A stretch of DNA of 64,000 bases. Origin: Nonomuraea fuscirosea. Lineage in GTDB: Bacteria > Actinomycetota > Actinomycetes > Streptosporangiales > Streptosporangiaceae. The stretch's first letter is position 1, and each line of letters opens with the position of its first letter. Under the pieces are notes generated by a model. That model was not told where the DNA came from. It did not search any database and worked only from the letters and a program-made list of their open reading frames with translations. Both the position numbers and the translations under genes were made by a program. Of the stretch, positions 31,851 through 40,536 are shown in pieces. Location of the stretch: assembly GCF_003001935.1 (NCBI RefSeq), contig NZ_PVNG01000016.1, forward strand, positions 186,001-250,000, in the 5' to 3' direction.

Positions 31851-32920
31851 ACGAGGTCCTTGGCGTAGAAGGTGTAGCCGTGCAGCGGCCGGCCGCCCAT
31901 CGCGGTGTACTGGGCGGCCGAGCCCGGGTTGGTCCGCTCCACATACGTGCTGCGCAGCGTGTGGTAGCCGCCCCGCCGCAGCCCGTCGTGCAGCTCGCGC
32001 GAGAGCAGCCGCATGTAGCCGCGCCCCTGCTCGTCCGGGACCGTGCCCTTGACGATCAGCACGGCCTCACGGCGGAAGCGGGAGCGGGTGGCGAGCAGGC
32101 GGAGCTGGTTGAGCGGATGCAGGTTCCCGCGGATCCGGGTCACGAAGGCAGAGATGTCGGGCAGGCACAGGACGAACGCGATCGGCCGGCCCGCCTTCGT
32201 CAGATAGAGCAGCAGGGCCTCGTCCAGCAGGTACGCCAGCCCGTCCGTCTGCTCGGCCAGCTGCTCCGCCGAGATCGGCGTGTAGTAGCCGAGCGAGGCG
32301 AAGCTCGCGTTCAGCATCTCCCGCAGGATCGGCAGCTGCTCCTTCACCCGCCGCCGGTCGCCCCGGTGCACCCGCAGTTCCTCGGCCCGCAGGCGGGCGT
32401 CGTCGAAGGCGAAGACCGGCTTGTCCGGCACGGGGCAGATCCAGGTGTCGGACTCGAAGCGCCGGGTGAAGCCGTGCGCCTCGTACGCGGCCGGATAGTA
32501 CGGAGGGTTCCAGGCGCTGTCGATGAAGCCGCGCTCGGCGAACCCGGAGGTGATGACGCCGCCCGCCTGGTTGGGCAGCAGCGAGACCGGCCCGAACAGC
32601 GGCCGCCCGCCCCCCGCCGCCGCGATCCCGTCGAACAGCTCCTCCGCCGCCTCCTCGGCGAACTCCGTCAGCCCGAACAGCTGCGTGGCCCGCCCGAGCC
32701 TGGCGTCGAGGGCGGCGTCGGTGTGCAGCGTGGTCCTGGCCACGACCCGGCCGCCGCGCCGCAGCACGTACAGGGGCACACCGCGGCGCCGCCACGCGCG
32801 CACGGTCGCGTGCAGCGGCGGCACGAAACGTTCGTCGCCCGCGTACAGGCGGTCGGTCAGCGCCAGGAAGTCGCGCAGGTCGCGGCGCGTCTCGACCCGG
32901 CTCAGCGCTCCAGGGCTCAC
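31847..32920 (-). CDS. GNAT-like acyltransferase-fold protein
   Basis: 357 residues. The opening VETRRDLRDFLALTDRLYAG then DERFVPPL is typical of a family of double-GNAT-fold proteins of unknown role (YghO-like). Also seen are NPPYYPAAYEAHGF and a late GTVPDEQGRGYMRLLSREL, which looks like the acetyl-CoA loop. GTG 32920 overlaps the stop of the previous gene (GTGA), which fixes the start. Context in an operon with an adenylating enzyme suggests transfer of an acyl group. Function unknown. Confidence 0.65.
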   Translation of the reverse strand: MSPGALSRVETRRDLRDFLALTDRLYAGDERFVPPLHATVRAWRRRGVPLYVLRRGGRVVARTTLHTDAALDARLGRATQLFGLTEFAEEAAEELFDGIAAAGGGRPLFGPVSLLPNQAGGVITSGFAERGFIDSAWNPPYYPAAYEAHGFTRRFESDTWICPVPDKPVFAFDDARLRAEELRVHRGDRRRVKEQLPILREMLNASFASLGYYTPISAEQLAEQTDGLAYLLDEALLLYLTKAGRPIAFVLCLPDISAFVTRIRGNLHPLNQLRLLATRSRFRREAVLIVKGTVPDEQGRGYMRLLSRELHDGLRRGGYHTLRSTYVERTNPGSAAQYTAMGGRPLHGYTFYAKDLV

Positions 32921-33363
32921 GGGCGCACCACCCGCGGGCCTTCGCCGTCCTCGGTGGACAGCGGCGTGAACGTCTCGATGTGCGCCATCGGGCCGCCCTC
33001 GGCCCGCCACGCGCCGTTGCTGTAGCCCTCGGGCTCGGCGTTGTAGAGCCGGATGTAGCCGGCGGTGGCGTTCCTGGTGCCGTCGGTCACCCATCGCATG
33101 AGCTCGCGGTGGTGCCGGCTGCGGGCGAAGCGCAGCAGCGCGTCGCGGTCCTCGAAGAACGCGATGGTGCCCAGCGTGTACGGGAACTCCCAGTAGATCT
33201 TGTGCCAGCGGTAGCCGCGCATGCGTTCCATGTCACGGACCATCCGGAACCAGGTCAGCGTGAGCTTGATGATCGACAGCGGCCCCCGGTAGCGGGTCGC
33301 CCCGACGAACATCGCCGTCGCCCGCCCCTGCGGCGGCGCCTGGCTGAAGTCTGTGGTCCTCAT
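32917..33363 (-). CDS. DUF4188-like small protein (possible dimeric alpha/beta barrel)
   Basis: 148 residues, unrecognised by function. Aromatic-rich central part (YRWHKIYWEFPYTLGTIAFF, about 50-70), then DRDALLRFARSRHHRELMRW and a closing GPMAHIETFTPLS, reminiscent of DUF4188 and antibiotic-biosynthesis monooxygenase-like folds. Start and stop both overlap neighbours by 4 bp, so it is an integral part of the operon. Confidence 0.5.
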   Translation of the reverse strand: MRTTDFSQAPPQGRATAMFVGATRYRGPLSIIKLTLTWFRMVRDMERMRGYRWHKIYWEFPYTLGTIAFFEDRDALLRFARSRHHRELMRWVTDGTRNATAGYIRLYNAEPEGYSNGAWRAEGGPMAHIETFTPLSTEDGEGPRVVRP

Positions 33364-34910
33364 GCGTCCTTCACCAGATAGACGTTCTTCATCTTGGTCA
33401 GCCCCGCGAACGGCCCCTCGCCCAGCCCGAACACCCTGATCCGCAGGTCGGCGGCCGACGGGTCCTCCTTGAGCGACTCGGCGAAGTCACGCGAGACGGC
33501 GCTCAGGTGGGCCACGACGCCCTTGCGGCAGATCGCCACGAGATCGTCCCGGTCCACCTCGCCGCGCACCTCCAGGTTGATCACCGGGCGGTACTCCAGG
33601 CCGGGCAATTCCTCCAGCGACAGGCAGAACCGGTTGATCGCGGCGGCGTGCGGGTTGCCCTGGTAGAGGCCGTACTCGACGTCCTGCGGATAGAGGTTGG
33701 CTCCCATGTAGGAGATCGTCGAGTCCTTGCGCCCGAACAGGAACAGCAGCGGCAGGCTCATCCGCTCGTCGGTCCACATGCGGGCGTACGCGTCGTCGCC
33801 GAGCGCCCGCCTGACCTCGGCCAGGGTGTGCAGCCGAGCCTCGTCGCCGACGTTGTAGCGCAGCTTGGGCTGCAGGCAGCTCTTGGTGTTGATCGTGCAC
33901 AGCAGCTCGCCGTCTGCGTTCACCTCCAGGAACGTCTCCAGCGGGTTGTAGTGGAAGATCATCGGCAGCCGCTGCTCGCCCGGCCCGAGCAGCCGGTCGC
34001 GCAGGCCCTGGTCGGTGGCCAGCCGCTTGCGCAGCCGCACGCTGAACCCGCTCTCCGCGCCCATTCCGATCGTCAGGTCGCTGGCGCCGTAGCCGGAGCG
34101 GACCTCCTCGAAGCGCTCCTCCAGGTAGTCGCGCAGCGCCTCCGTCATGCCCTCGCCGCCGACCATGCCGCGCACGCGGTACTCGGCCCAGGGGAAGCCC
34201 GCCTCGTCGAGGCGGTCGCGCAGATGCTTCAGGAACGGCGGGTACGCCGCCACCACGTAGTCGTAGCCCGGCCCGAAGTGCTCCAGCGTGTCGGCGATCT
34301 TCTCCAGGTCGGGGCCGGTGTTCTTGACCATGGCGATGCGGGCCATGGCGGCGCCCGTGGTGGTCCCGGTGGCCCACGCGCCCATCGAGTACGCGTTGAT
34401 CACGAACAGCCGCTCGCCGGGGAAGACCAGTTCGATGTAGCCGGCCGCGTTGCGGTAGATGCCCTTGAGCTCGCGCGGCCCCCGTACCCAGTTGTACGGT
34501 TTGCCGCTCGACCCCGACGACTCGTCCACGATCACGCCCGGCCGGTGCAGCCGGCCCTCCTGGCAGCGGCTCGCCTCGTCGTAGACCCCGGCGTAGTTCT
34601 GCTTGGTGGTCTCGGGGAAGTCCGCCAGCCCGCGGGCCCGCTCGGCGCCGTTCGCGCGCAGGAAGTGGCGGTAGGCGGGCACGTCCACGGCCGCGAACTG
34701 GCAGGCCACCCGCGCGTGCCTGGCCGCGACCCGGTCGAGGGCGGGGTGGTAGCCGCGGGCGACGAATCGCCAGACGGCGGGGTGCAGGGCGCCCAGCCGG
34801 TACGCGCCGGTCAGGGCCCAGGAGTAGGCCTGGAGCCGGGCTCTGCGCCAGCGCTGGCGAGGGGTGAGCGGCCCGAGGGCGGGGCTGAGGCGGATCATGA
34901 CGGGTGACAT
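33360..34910 (-). CDS. PaaK/F390-synthetase-like adenylate-forming enzyme
   Basis: 516 residues. Adenylation signatures: VIVDESSGSSGKPYNWVRG (P-loop, about 130-150), GEGMTEALRDYL, RSGYGASDLTIGMGAESGFS (acceptor region), and NVGDEARLHT (ATP-ribose Asp). The family includes phenylacetate-CoA ligase and coenzyme F390 synthetase; the substrate here is unknown. ATG 34910 begins SPVMIRL; ATG 34898 is the alternative, and neither has a clear ribosome-binding site. First gene of the four-gene operon and divergent from the AlkZ-like gene. Confidence 0.75.
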   Translation of the reverse strand: MSPVMIRLSPALGPLTPRQRWRRARLQAYSWALTGAYRLGALHPAVWRFVARGYHPALDRVAARHARVACQFAAVDVPAYRHFLRANGAERARGLADFPETTKQNYAGVYDEASRCQEGRLHRPGVIVDESSGSSGKPYNWVRGPRELKGIYRNAAGYIELVFPGERLFVINAYSMGAWATGTTTGAAMARIAMVKNTGPDLEKIADTLEHFGPGYDYVVAAYPPFLKHLRDRLDEAGFPWAEYRVRGMVGGEGMTEALRDYLEERFEEVRSGYGASDLTIGMGAESGFSVRLRKRLATDQGLRDRLLGPGEQRLPMIFHYNPLETFLEVNADGELLCTINTKSCLQPKLRYNVGDEARLHTLAEVRRALGDDAYARMWTDERMSLPLLFLFGRKDSTISYMGANLYPQDVEYGLYQGNPHAAAINRFCLSLEELPGLEYRPVINLEVRGEVDRDDLVAICRKGVVAHLSAVSRDFAESLKEDPSAADLRIRVFGLGEGPFAGLTKMKNVYLVKDA

Positions 34911-34921
34911 TAGTGCGATCA

Positions 34922-34952
34922 GATGAAAGATCGCTTTAAGTCCACTTTCATC
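34922..34952. promoter_or_regulatory. Perfect 8-bp inverted repeat upstream of the four-gene operon
   Basis: GATGAAAG (34922-34929) and CTTTCATC (34945-34952) enclose 15 nt that hold a smaller AAAG/CTTT symmetry. The AT-rich island lies 12-42 nt upstream of the first gene, where its promoter should be. Candidate operator; the binder is unknown. Confidence 0.5.
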
Positions 34953-35025
34953 GGTATAACGGCGCACATGCGGAACGACCCTTTCCGCGTTCTCTTCTAG
35001 CGTGGGTGCACCGGACGAGGAGGAC

Positions 35026-36204
35026 ATGGTGATCGAACTGTCGTGGCCGCAGGTCAGCGCGCGGCGGCTGGAACGCGCCGGCCTGAACGGCCGCCCACCG
35101 GGCCCCACCGGGCCTGACGTGGCGAGGCCGGATGCGGCGGGATCGGACGCCGCGGGGCCCGTCGCGGCGGTGGCGGCGATGTGCGGGGCGCACGCGCAGG
35201 TGATGTCGGCCGCCGAGGCGTCCATCGGGCTGCGGCTGCCCGGCGTCACCCGGGCCGCCGTCCGCGAGGCGCTGTGGAGCGAGCGCACCCTGGTCAAGAC
35301 GTACGGCCCGCGCGGCACCGTACACCTGCTGCCCGCCCGTGACCTGCCGATCTGGGTCAGCGCCCTGTCGTCGGCCCCCGCCGCCACCCCCGTCGCCACG
35401 GGCGACGTCAGGATGACGGGCGAGCAGACCGAGCAGGTGGTCGAGGCCATCGGGAAGGCCGTCACCGGGGCCGCGCTGACGATCGACGAGCTGAGCGAGG
35501 CGGTCGTCGCCGCCACCGGGCCGTGGGCGGCAGACCTGGTCATGCCCGCGTTCCAGACCTACTGGCCGCGCTGGCGGCAGGCGATGGCGCTGGCGGCGCA
35601 CCGGGGCGCGTTCGTGTTCGGGCCGGTACGGGGCCGCAAGGTCACCTACACCGCCCCGCCGGACGCGCCGCCCGTGACGGACGGGCTCGCCCGGCTCGTC
35701 ACGAGCTACCTGACCGCGTACGGGCCGGCCACGCCCGAGGACTTCGCCCGCTGGGCCGGCGGGCCGGTGCGCTGGGCCGGCGAGGGGTTCGGCGCGGTGG
35801 AGCTGGAGGAGGTGCTGTTCGAGGGGCGGCGGGCCTGGGTCCTCGCGGGCGACACCGCGGTGCCGGAGGAGCCGCCGCGCGGGGTGCGGCTGCTGCCGTA
35901 CTTCGACGCGTACGTGGTGGCGGGCCGGCCCCGCGAGCTCCTGTACGCCGGCGAGGCGGCCGCGCGGGCGCTGGCCGGCGGCCAGGCGGGCAACTTCCCC
36001 GTGCTGCTGGTGGACGGGAACGTGGCCGGCGTCTGGCACCAGCGGCGCTCGGGGAACCGGATCGACATCACGGTCGAGCCGCTGCGCGACCTCACCGCCG
36101 GGCGGTCGCGCGAGCTGGAGGAGCAGGTGGAGCGGCTGGGCGAGGTGCTGGAGGCCCGGCCGCGCCTGACCATCGGCCCGGTCACCGTGGGCGCGCACGC
36201 CTGA
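35026..36204 (+). CDS. HTH_42-type winged-helix protein (AlkX/AlkZ-like)
   Basis: 392 residues of the winged-helix family that includes DNA glycosylases AlkX/AlkZ, which excise alkylated or cross-linked bases. Recognisable parts: SERTLVKTYGPRGTVHLLPA and LLPYFDAYVVAGRPRELLYA, and the closing WHQRRSGNRIDITVEPL. The catalytic Q-x-Q/Q-x-D motif near residue 55 reads GAHAQVMSA, so activity is uncertain. ATG 35026 follows GAGGAGG closely; GTG 35029 has better spacing. A low-complexity Pro/Asp/Gly tract (about 25-47) follows the first helix. Confidence 0.7.
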   Translation: MVIELSWPQVSARRLERAGLNGRPPGPTGPDVARPDAAGSDAAGPVAAVAAMCGAHAQVMSAAEASIGLRLPGVTRAAVREALWSERTLVKTYGPRGTVHLLPARDLPIWVSALSSAPAATPVATGDVRMTGEQTEQVVEAIGKAVTGAALTIDELSEAVVAATGPWAADLVMPAFQTYWPRWRQAMALAAHRGAFVFGPVRGRKVTYTAPPDAPPVTDGLARLVTSYLTAYGPATPEDFARWAGGPVRWAGEGFGAVELEEVLFEGRRAWVLAGDTAVPEEPPRGVRLLPYFDAYVVAGRPRELLYAGEAAARALAGGQAGNFPVLLVDGNVAGVWHQRRSGNRIDITVEPLRDLTAGRSRELEEQVERLGEVLEARPRLTIGPVTVGAHA

Positions 36205-36215
36205 CAGACTCCATG

Positions 36216-36248
36216 TCACTCCCTTTCGTACGGCATAATAGGGAGTGA
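36216..36248. promoter_or_regulatory. Operator-like inverted repeat around the promoter of an HTH gene
   Basis: TCACTCCCT (36216-36224) and AGGGAGTGA (36240-36248) are perfect 9-bp arms; three more pairs with one mismatch extend it to 12. CATAAT (36234-36239), a good -10, lies in the spacer, and the gene starts at 36250. A protein on this site would cover the promoter, so autorepression is likely. Confidence 0.6.
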
Positions 36249-36249
36249 T

Positions 36250-36657
36250 ATGGAGCGATATACCGTCGAGCAGGTGGCCGATCTGCTCGGGCTGCACGTC
36301 AAGACCGTGCGCAACTACGTACGCGAGGGGCGGCTGCCCGCCGTCAGGATCGGCAAGCGATACCGGATCGCCAAGGAGGACCTCGAGGCGTTCACCGGCG
36401 TTCCCGTGACGCCGGCCGGGCCCGCCGCGTCCCGCCGCGCGGAGGTGTCGAGCATCGTGCAGGTCGACGGCCTGCCCAGACCCGCGATGGACCGGCTCAG
36501 CACGGCGGTCCTGGGCGCGCTGGGCGGGGAGCCGAGCGGCGTGCGCGTGCAGTTCGTCTACGACGAGGAACGCGAGCACCTCAAGGTCGTCGTGCTGGGC
36601 GGCCTGGAGGAGAGTGCCCAGGTCCTCCGCCTCATCGACGCATTGGTCCGCCCCTGA
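36250..36657 (+). CDS. Excisionase/MerR-type helix-turn-helix regulator
   Basis: 135 residues. The N-terminal DNA-binding domain reads YTVEQVADLLGLHVKTVRNY then VREGRLPAVRIGKRYRIAKE, the excisionase-family pattern. A second domain (about 75-135, ending EHLKVVVLGGLEESAQVLRL) is of unknown type. GGGAG lies 4 nt before the ATG inside the operator repeat. It precedes the DUF4180 gene by 37 bp, probably as an operon. Confidence 0.8.
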   Translation: MERYTVEQVADLLGLHVKTVRNYVREGRLPAVRIGKRYRIAKEDLEAFTGVPVTPAGPAASRRAEVSSIVQVDGLPRPAMDRLSTAVLGALGGEPSGVRVQFVYDEEREHLKVVVLGGLEESAQVLRLIDALVRP

Positions 36658-36694
36658 TCCCCGGCACCCACCCGTTTCCTGGAGATTCCCTGAA

Positions 36695-37039
36695 ATGACC
36701 GACATCCTGCGCTACGACCCCGACGGCCGGCCCCTGAGCGAGGTCCGCGACGTGCTCGACCTCATCGGCGAGGCCTGGTCCACGCGCGCCACCTGGGTCT
36801 CCGTGCCCGCCGACCGCCTGCCCGGCGGCTTCTTCACGCTGAGCAACGGCGTGGCGGGCGAGATCACGCAGAAGTTCGCCCAGTACGGCATCGGCCTGGC
36901 CATCGTGGGCGACGTCTCCGGCCACGCCGCGAGCAGCTCGTCCGTGCGTGACTGGATCTACGAGTGCAACCGCGGCCGCCAGCTCTGGTTCGTCCGCGAC
37001 GACGAGGAACTGACCACCCGCCACGGGACTCTCGGCTGA
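36695..37039 (+). CDS. DUF4180-domain protein
   Basis: 114 residues covering the DUF4180 pattern: LPGGFFTLSNGVAGEITQKF, then GIGLAIVGDVSGHAASSSSV and RDWIYECNRGRQLWFVRDDE. The family is found beside small HTH regulators, as here; its function is unknown, possibly a signal-binding partner. ATG 36695 has GGAG 10 nt upstream. Confidence 0.78.
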   Translation: MTDILRYDPDGRPLSEVRDVLDLIGEAWSTRATWVSVPADRLPGGFFTLSNGVAGEITQKFAQYGIGLAIVGDVSGHAASSSSVRDWIYECNRGRQLWFVRDDEELTTRHGTLG

Positions 37040-37117
37040 CGTCACCGACCTCCGCCCGCGCTCGACAAGCGACGCCGGCACGGCCGCCCCGAAGCCGTCC
37101 GGCCGGTTCGGCGGAGC

Positions 37118-37858
37118 TCAGCCCGCCTTGACGGCCGTCTCGATGCCGTCCAGCAGCACGCCCAGCCCCGCCGCGAACGTCTCGCTGACCCGATGCTCCA
37201 GGTACGGCTCGTCGTCGCCGGGCCCGTCGTCCTCCGACTCGATCCACGCCACCATCGGGAACCGGGCGGCGAACCCCGGCGCGACCTCCTCCAGCAGGGA
37301 CGAGCGCGCCTGCCACCACTCCTCGTCGGAGACCCCGGTCTCCGACGGCGCCAGCCGCGACTCGCTGACCGTCTTGGCCGCCCCCCTGACGAAGTCGAAC
37401 AGCAGCGCCACCACCCCGCGCAGCCGGCGCGGGCGCAGCCCGGTGCCGCGCAGCACCGCCACCACGCTCTCCAGCATCGCGAACTCGTTGGGCCCCAGCA
37501 CCGGCCGCGCCTGCGACACCTGCAGCACCCAGGGGTGACGCAGGTAGAAGGCCAGCGTGTCCTCGGCCCACGCGGCGACGGCCGCCCGCCAGCCCCGGCT
37601 CAGGTCGTAGGCGGAGGGCAACTCGGCCAGGGCGCGGTCGTACATGAGGTCGACCAGCTCGCCCTTGCTCGGCACGTACGTGTACAGCGCCATGCCCGTG
37701 CGGCCCAGCCGCAGGCCCACCTTCCGCATGGACAGCGCCGCCATGCCCTCGGCGTCGGCCACCGCGATCGCGGCCTCCACGATCGCGTCGACGCTCAGCC
37801 CCGGCTTGGGGCCCGGCCGCACCTCGCCCGGCTCGCCGCTGCGCCACAGGAGTGCCAT
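37118..37858 (-). CDS. TetR-family regulator with tetracycline-repressor-type C-terminus
   Basis: 246 residues. DNA-binding domain at about 20-65 (EGMAALSMRKVGLRLGRTGM then ALYTYVPSKGEL), and TetR_C-type helices with DTLAFYLRHPWVLQVSQARP. ATG 37858 (MALLWRSG) matches the usual family start; a TTG at 37897 would add a 13-residue tail. It lies just downstream of an LLM oxidoreductase gene in the same direction. Confidence 0.85.
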   Translation of the reverse strand: MALLWRSGEPGEVRPGPKPGLSVDAIVEAAIAVADAEGMAALSMRKVGLRLGRTGMALYTYVPSKGELVDLMYDRALAELPSAYDLSRGWRAAVAAWAEDTLAFYLRHPWVLQVSQARPVLGPNEFAMLESVVAVLRGTGLRPRRLRGVVALLFDFVRGAAKTVSESRLAPSETGVSDEEWWQARSSLLEEVAPGFAARFPMVAWIESEDDGPGDDEPYLEHRVSETFAAGLGVLLDGIETAVKAG

Positions 37859-37940
37859 GGACCGCCGCGCGTCACCCTGACCTGCGTAGACGACCAAGCG
37901 GAACTCCCCGTCCTGGACAATTCTTTACGGCATAAGGATA

Positions 37941-38789
37941 TCAGCGGCGTTCTTTCCCCGATCTCCGCGCGATCACCGCGGCGAGCATCTCCCACGACGT
38001 CTCCGGATGCAGGGTCTGCTCGGGGTCACCGTGGAACGGGTCGAGCACCACGGTCTCCGCGCCGAGCACGCGCAGCTCCTCGAGGTCGTCCATGATCTGC
38101 TCGATCGTGCCCACGCCGGCCAGCCGGTCGGTGCCGGTCACGGGCTCGGGCGTCACCCGCAGCTGGATCCGCGGGGCCAGCGCGGGGGCGGCCACGCCCT
38201 GCTCCGCGGCCAGGGCCACCACACGCGGATAGGTCTCACGCAGGTAGGGCAGGGTGTTCCAGAGCGGGTGCCAGGCCTGGCCGAAGCGCACCGTGCGGAG
38301 CAGCGCCGCCGGGCTCTCGCCGCCGACCCAGATCGGCACGCCGCCGCGGTAGTCGCGTTCGTCGGCCCAGGCGGCGGTGATGGCCGCCAGGTGCTCGTCG
38401 GTGAGCCGGCCGCGCTGGTCGTGGGCCACCCCGAGGGCCTCGAACTCCTGCCGCGCCCACCCGATCCCGACGCCCAGCACCAGCCGGCCGCCGCTGAGGT
38501 CGTTGAGGTTGGCCGCCATGCGCGCCACCAGCAGCGGATGACGGTAGGGGACGATCAGCACCGTGGTGCCGAGCGCGACGCGCGTGGTGACGCCGGCCAG
38601 CCAGGAGAGCGTGGTGAACGGCTCGTAGAAGGGCGCGGGATACTTCGCGGCGACGTCGGGGGTGATCGCCACGTGGTCGGAGACCATGAGCAGATCGAAC
38701 CCGAGTCCTTCCACCGTCTGCGCCCAGTGGCGGATCACGCCGGGGTCGGTGCCCGGACCGAAATTGGGGACGTTCACACCTAGTCGCAC
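37941..38789 (-). CDS. LLM-class F420-dependent oxidoreductase
   Basis: 282 residues of the luciferase-like TIM-barrel family that uses reduced F420. Typical segments: GLGFDLLMVSDHV (about 29-41), RVALGTTVLIVPYRHPLLVA, GRLVLGVGIGWARQEFEALG, and PIWVGGESPAALLRT. Substrate unknown. GTG start. The TetR gene 82 bp downstream on the same strand may be co-regulated. Confidence 0.88.
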   Translation of the reverse strand: MRLGVNVPNFGPGTDPGVIRHWAQTVEGLGFDLLMVSDHVAITPDVAAKYPAPFYEPFTTLSWLAGVTTRVALGTTVLIVPYRHPLLVARMAANLNDLSGGRLVLGVGIGWARQEFEALGVAHDQRGRLTDEHLAAITAAWADERDYRGGVPIWVGGESPAALLRTVRFGQAWHPLWNTLPYLRETYPRVVALAAEQGVAAPALAPRIQLRVTPEPVTGTDRLAGVGTIEQIMDDLEELRVLGAETVVLDPFHGDPEQTLHPETSWEMLAAVIARRSGKERR

Positions 38790-38902
38790 CCGGTCAGGCT
38801 ATCGAGTGATCACCCACCGCGGAAACCAGCACCGCTCAGGTGGGGACGCGCAACGTCCCGGCACCCCTACCGCGGGTGCCGGGACGGTCACGTGACGGGA
38901 GG

Positions 38903-39274
38903 TCAGCCGCGGACGCCCGCGCCGACGCCGGGGCCGAGCCCGTGGCCGACCCAGTTGCCGTTTCCGCTGGTGGGCCAGTTGCGATGCAGCCACTTACGGA
39001 CCTCGTCGTGGTCACCGTACTGGCCGTACCAGTGGTCGCCGTGGTGGCCGTGGCGCCCGCCGCCCTTGCAGCCGTCGGCGTCGCGGGTGCCGGCGAAGAC
39101 GCCGTGGTCGGTGACGTGGTGGTACGTGGTGTCCTCGTTCAGGCCGACACCGCAGTCCTTCGGGTAGGTGTGGTTCCAGTCGGTCCAGATGTCGGCGGCC
39201 GCGGTGCCGGTGGTCCCGAACAGCGCGGCCGCGGTGAGCAGCGCACTCCCGGCGGCGATGAGGCTCTTTCTCAT
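38903..39274 (-). CDS. Secreted His-rich small protein
   Basis: 123 residues: signal peptide (about 1-27, ending GTAAA), then a mature domain with two Cys that could form a disulphide and a His/Gly-rich centre (GGRHGHHGDHWYGQYGDHDE). His clusters suggest metal binding, but no family is recognised. Ends in a Gly-rich tail. Confidence 0.6.
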   Translation of the reverse strand: MRKSLIAAGSALLTAAALFGTTGTAAADIWTDWNHTYPKDCGVGLNEDTTYHHVTDHGVFAGTRDADGCKGGGRHGHHGDHWYGQYGDHDEVRKWLHRNWPTSGNGNWVGHGLGPGVGAGVRG

Positions 39275-39483
39275 GATCTCCCCCTGTAATCACGAAGTGA
39301 CATCGGCCATCACTCTACGGAGCGATCTTGGGCGATGAAGGCAGCGCCACACCCTGTTTCACCCAACAGGCGACCCTCTACCAGCAAACTCACCACCGGG
39401 CTCCAGGGCAGGGGTGTACGCGGCCGGCTCGCGGCGCACGTTCCGGCACACACGCTCAGCCGCCGAAGGTCAGACGCCTACGG

Positions 39484-40104
39484 TCAGGCGAGCAGCACTT
39501 CGGCGCCCACCGGCGCGTACCCCGCCGCGAGGATCGCCCGCACGCTCGCCACGTTCCCCGGCGCGACCTGCGCCCACACGGGCTCGGGCACGACGTGCCT
39601 GGCCGCCGCGGCCAGCCGCCGCCCCAGGCCCCGGCCGCGGCACTCCGGCTCGACCTCGACCGCCGCCTCCCAGCGGCCCGCCACCCCGCGCCCCACGGTC
39701 AGCAGGCCGCCCTCCGCGGCCGTCCACACGCGGACGGAGTCGCGGTAGCGGCGGGCCCGCGCCACCCGGGGGTGGTCGCTGCGGGTGAGTTCGTCCAGCG
39801 CGACCGGCGGCGGTCCCGGCAGTGGCGCGGCCAGGCCGAGCAGGTCCACGTTGCCGATGCCGCGCCCTGTACGGCCCGCCAGCGCCTGGAGGAACGCCGG
39901 CCCGAGCGGCGCCGACAGGTCGCCGGGCGGCAGCAGGCCGCGGATCCAGGCGGGGTCGGCGTCGGCGAAGACCACCGCGTGCGCGGTGAAGGACAGCACG
40001 CCCAGGTCACGGGGCGAGGGCTGCGGCACGATCGTCAGCCCGCCGTCGGCCGGCGGGAAGCGACCGCGCCGCACGTTCGCCAGGATCTCGGCCAGGGTCG
40101 TCAC
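39484..40104 (-). CDS. GNAT-family acetyltransferase
   Basis: 206 residues from GTG 40104, which overlaps the MerR gene stop (GTGA). The first half is divergent; the GNAT core comes late: EVEPECRGRGLGRRLAAAAR (about 150-170) and the terminal NVASVRAILAAGYAPVG. Coupled to the MerR gene, so it probably belongs to the stress response that the MerR protein controls. Confidence 0.8.
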   Translation of the reverse strand: MTTLAEILANVRRGRFPPADGGLTIVPQPSPRDLGVLSFTAHAVVFADADPAWIRGLLPPGDLSAPLGPAFLQALAGRTGRGIGNVDLLGLAAPLPGPPPVALDELTRSDHPRVARARRYRDSVRVWTAAEGGLLTVGRGVAGRWEAAVEVEPECRGRGLGRRLAAAARHVVPEPVWAQVAPGNVASVRAILAAGYAPVGAEVLLA

Positions 40105-40481
40105 GCCGGCCCGTTCCGCAGCGCCCGTACGGCGGCGAGGTAGGCGTGGATGGCGTCGCGGTTGCGGGACAGGCAGTCGATGCGCTCCTGGAGGCGCTCC
40201 GCCTCGGCCTCCAGCAGGGCGGCCAGGTCCGGGGTGAGGCACTGCGGATGCAGGTGGATCCGGCTGGGATCGTCCAGGAAAGGCAGGATGCGCCGGATGA
40301 TCTCCGTGGTGAGGCCGGAGTCGAGCAGGCCGCGGATCTGCTGGACCAGGCGGACCGCCGACTCCGGATAGTCGCGGTAGCCGTTGTCGGCGCGCTCGGG
40401 GTGCAGGAGGTCCTGCTCCTCGTAGTAGCGCAGCAGGCGCGGCGGAACGCCCGTGCGCTGCGCCAACAGCCCGATCCTCAT
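40101..40481 (-). CDS. MerR-family transcriptional regulator
   Basis: 126 residues: winged helix at the N-terminus (MRIGLLAQRTGVPPRLLRYY then EEQDLLHPERADNGYRDYP) and a C-terminal coiled coil with one Cys in each half. SD GGAGGAA selects ATG 40481 over the upstream 40508. A 20-bp palindrome lies between it and the divergent MFS gene, the classic MerR site. Confidence 0.88.
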   Translation of the reverse strand: MRIGLLAQRTGVPPRLLRYYEEQDLLHPERADNGYRDYPESAVRLVQQIRGLLDSGLTTEIIRRILPFLDDPSRIHLHPQCLTPDLAALLEAEAERLQERIDCLSRNRDAIHAYLAAVRALRNGPA

Positions 40482-40498
40482 GCGTGCTTCCTCCGGAT

Positions 40499-40530
40499 TT
40501 GCCTTCACATTGATGTGAAGGTTTCAGCAT
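40499..40530. promoter_or_regulatory. MerR-type promoter with 20-bp palindromic operator
   Basis: CCTTCACAT, TG, ATGTGAAGG (40502-40521) is a perfect palindrome. It lies between -35 TTGCCT (40499-40504) and -10 CAGCAT (40525-40530), a 20-bp spacer instead of 17, the over-long spacing that MerR proteins correct by bending DNA. The predicted RNA start falls on the MFS ATG (40537). Confidence 0.7.
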
Positions 40531-40536
40531 GGTCGC

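Noticed and set aside
33360..35543. A 727-residue version of the PaaK-like protein
   Set aside because: The extra N-terminal part is low-complexity and antisense to the start of the divergent AlkZ-like gene; the family start matches 34910.
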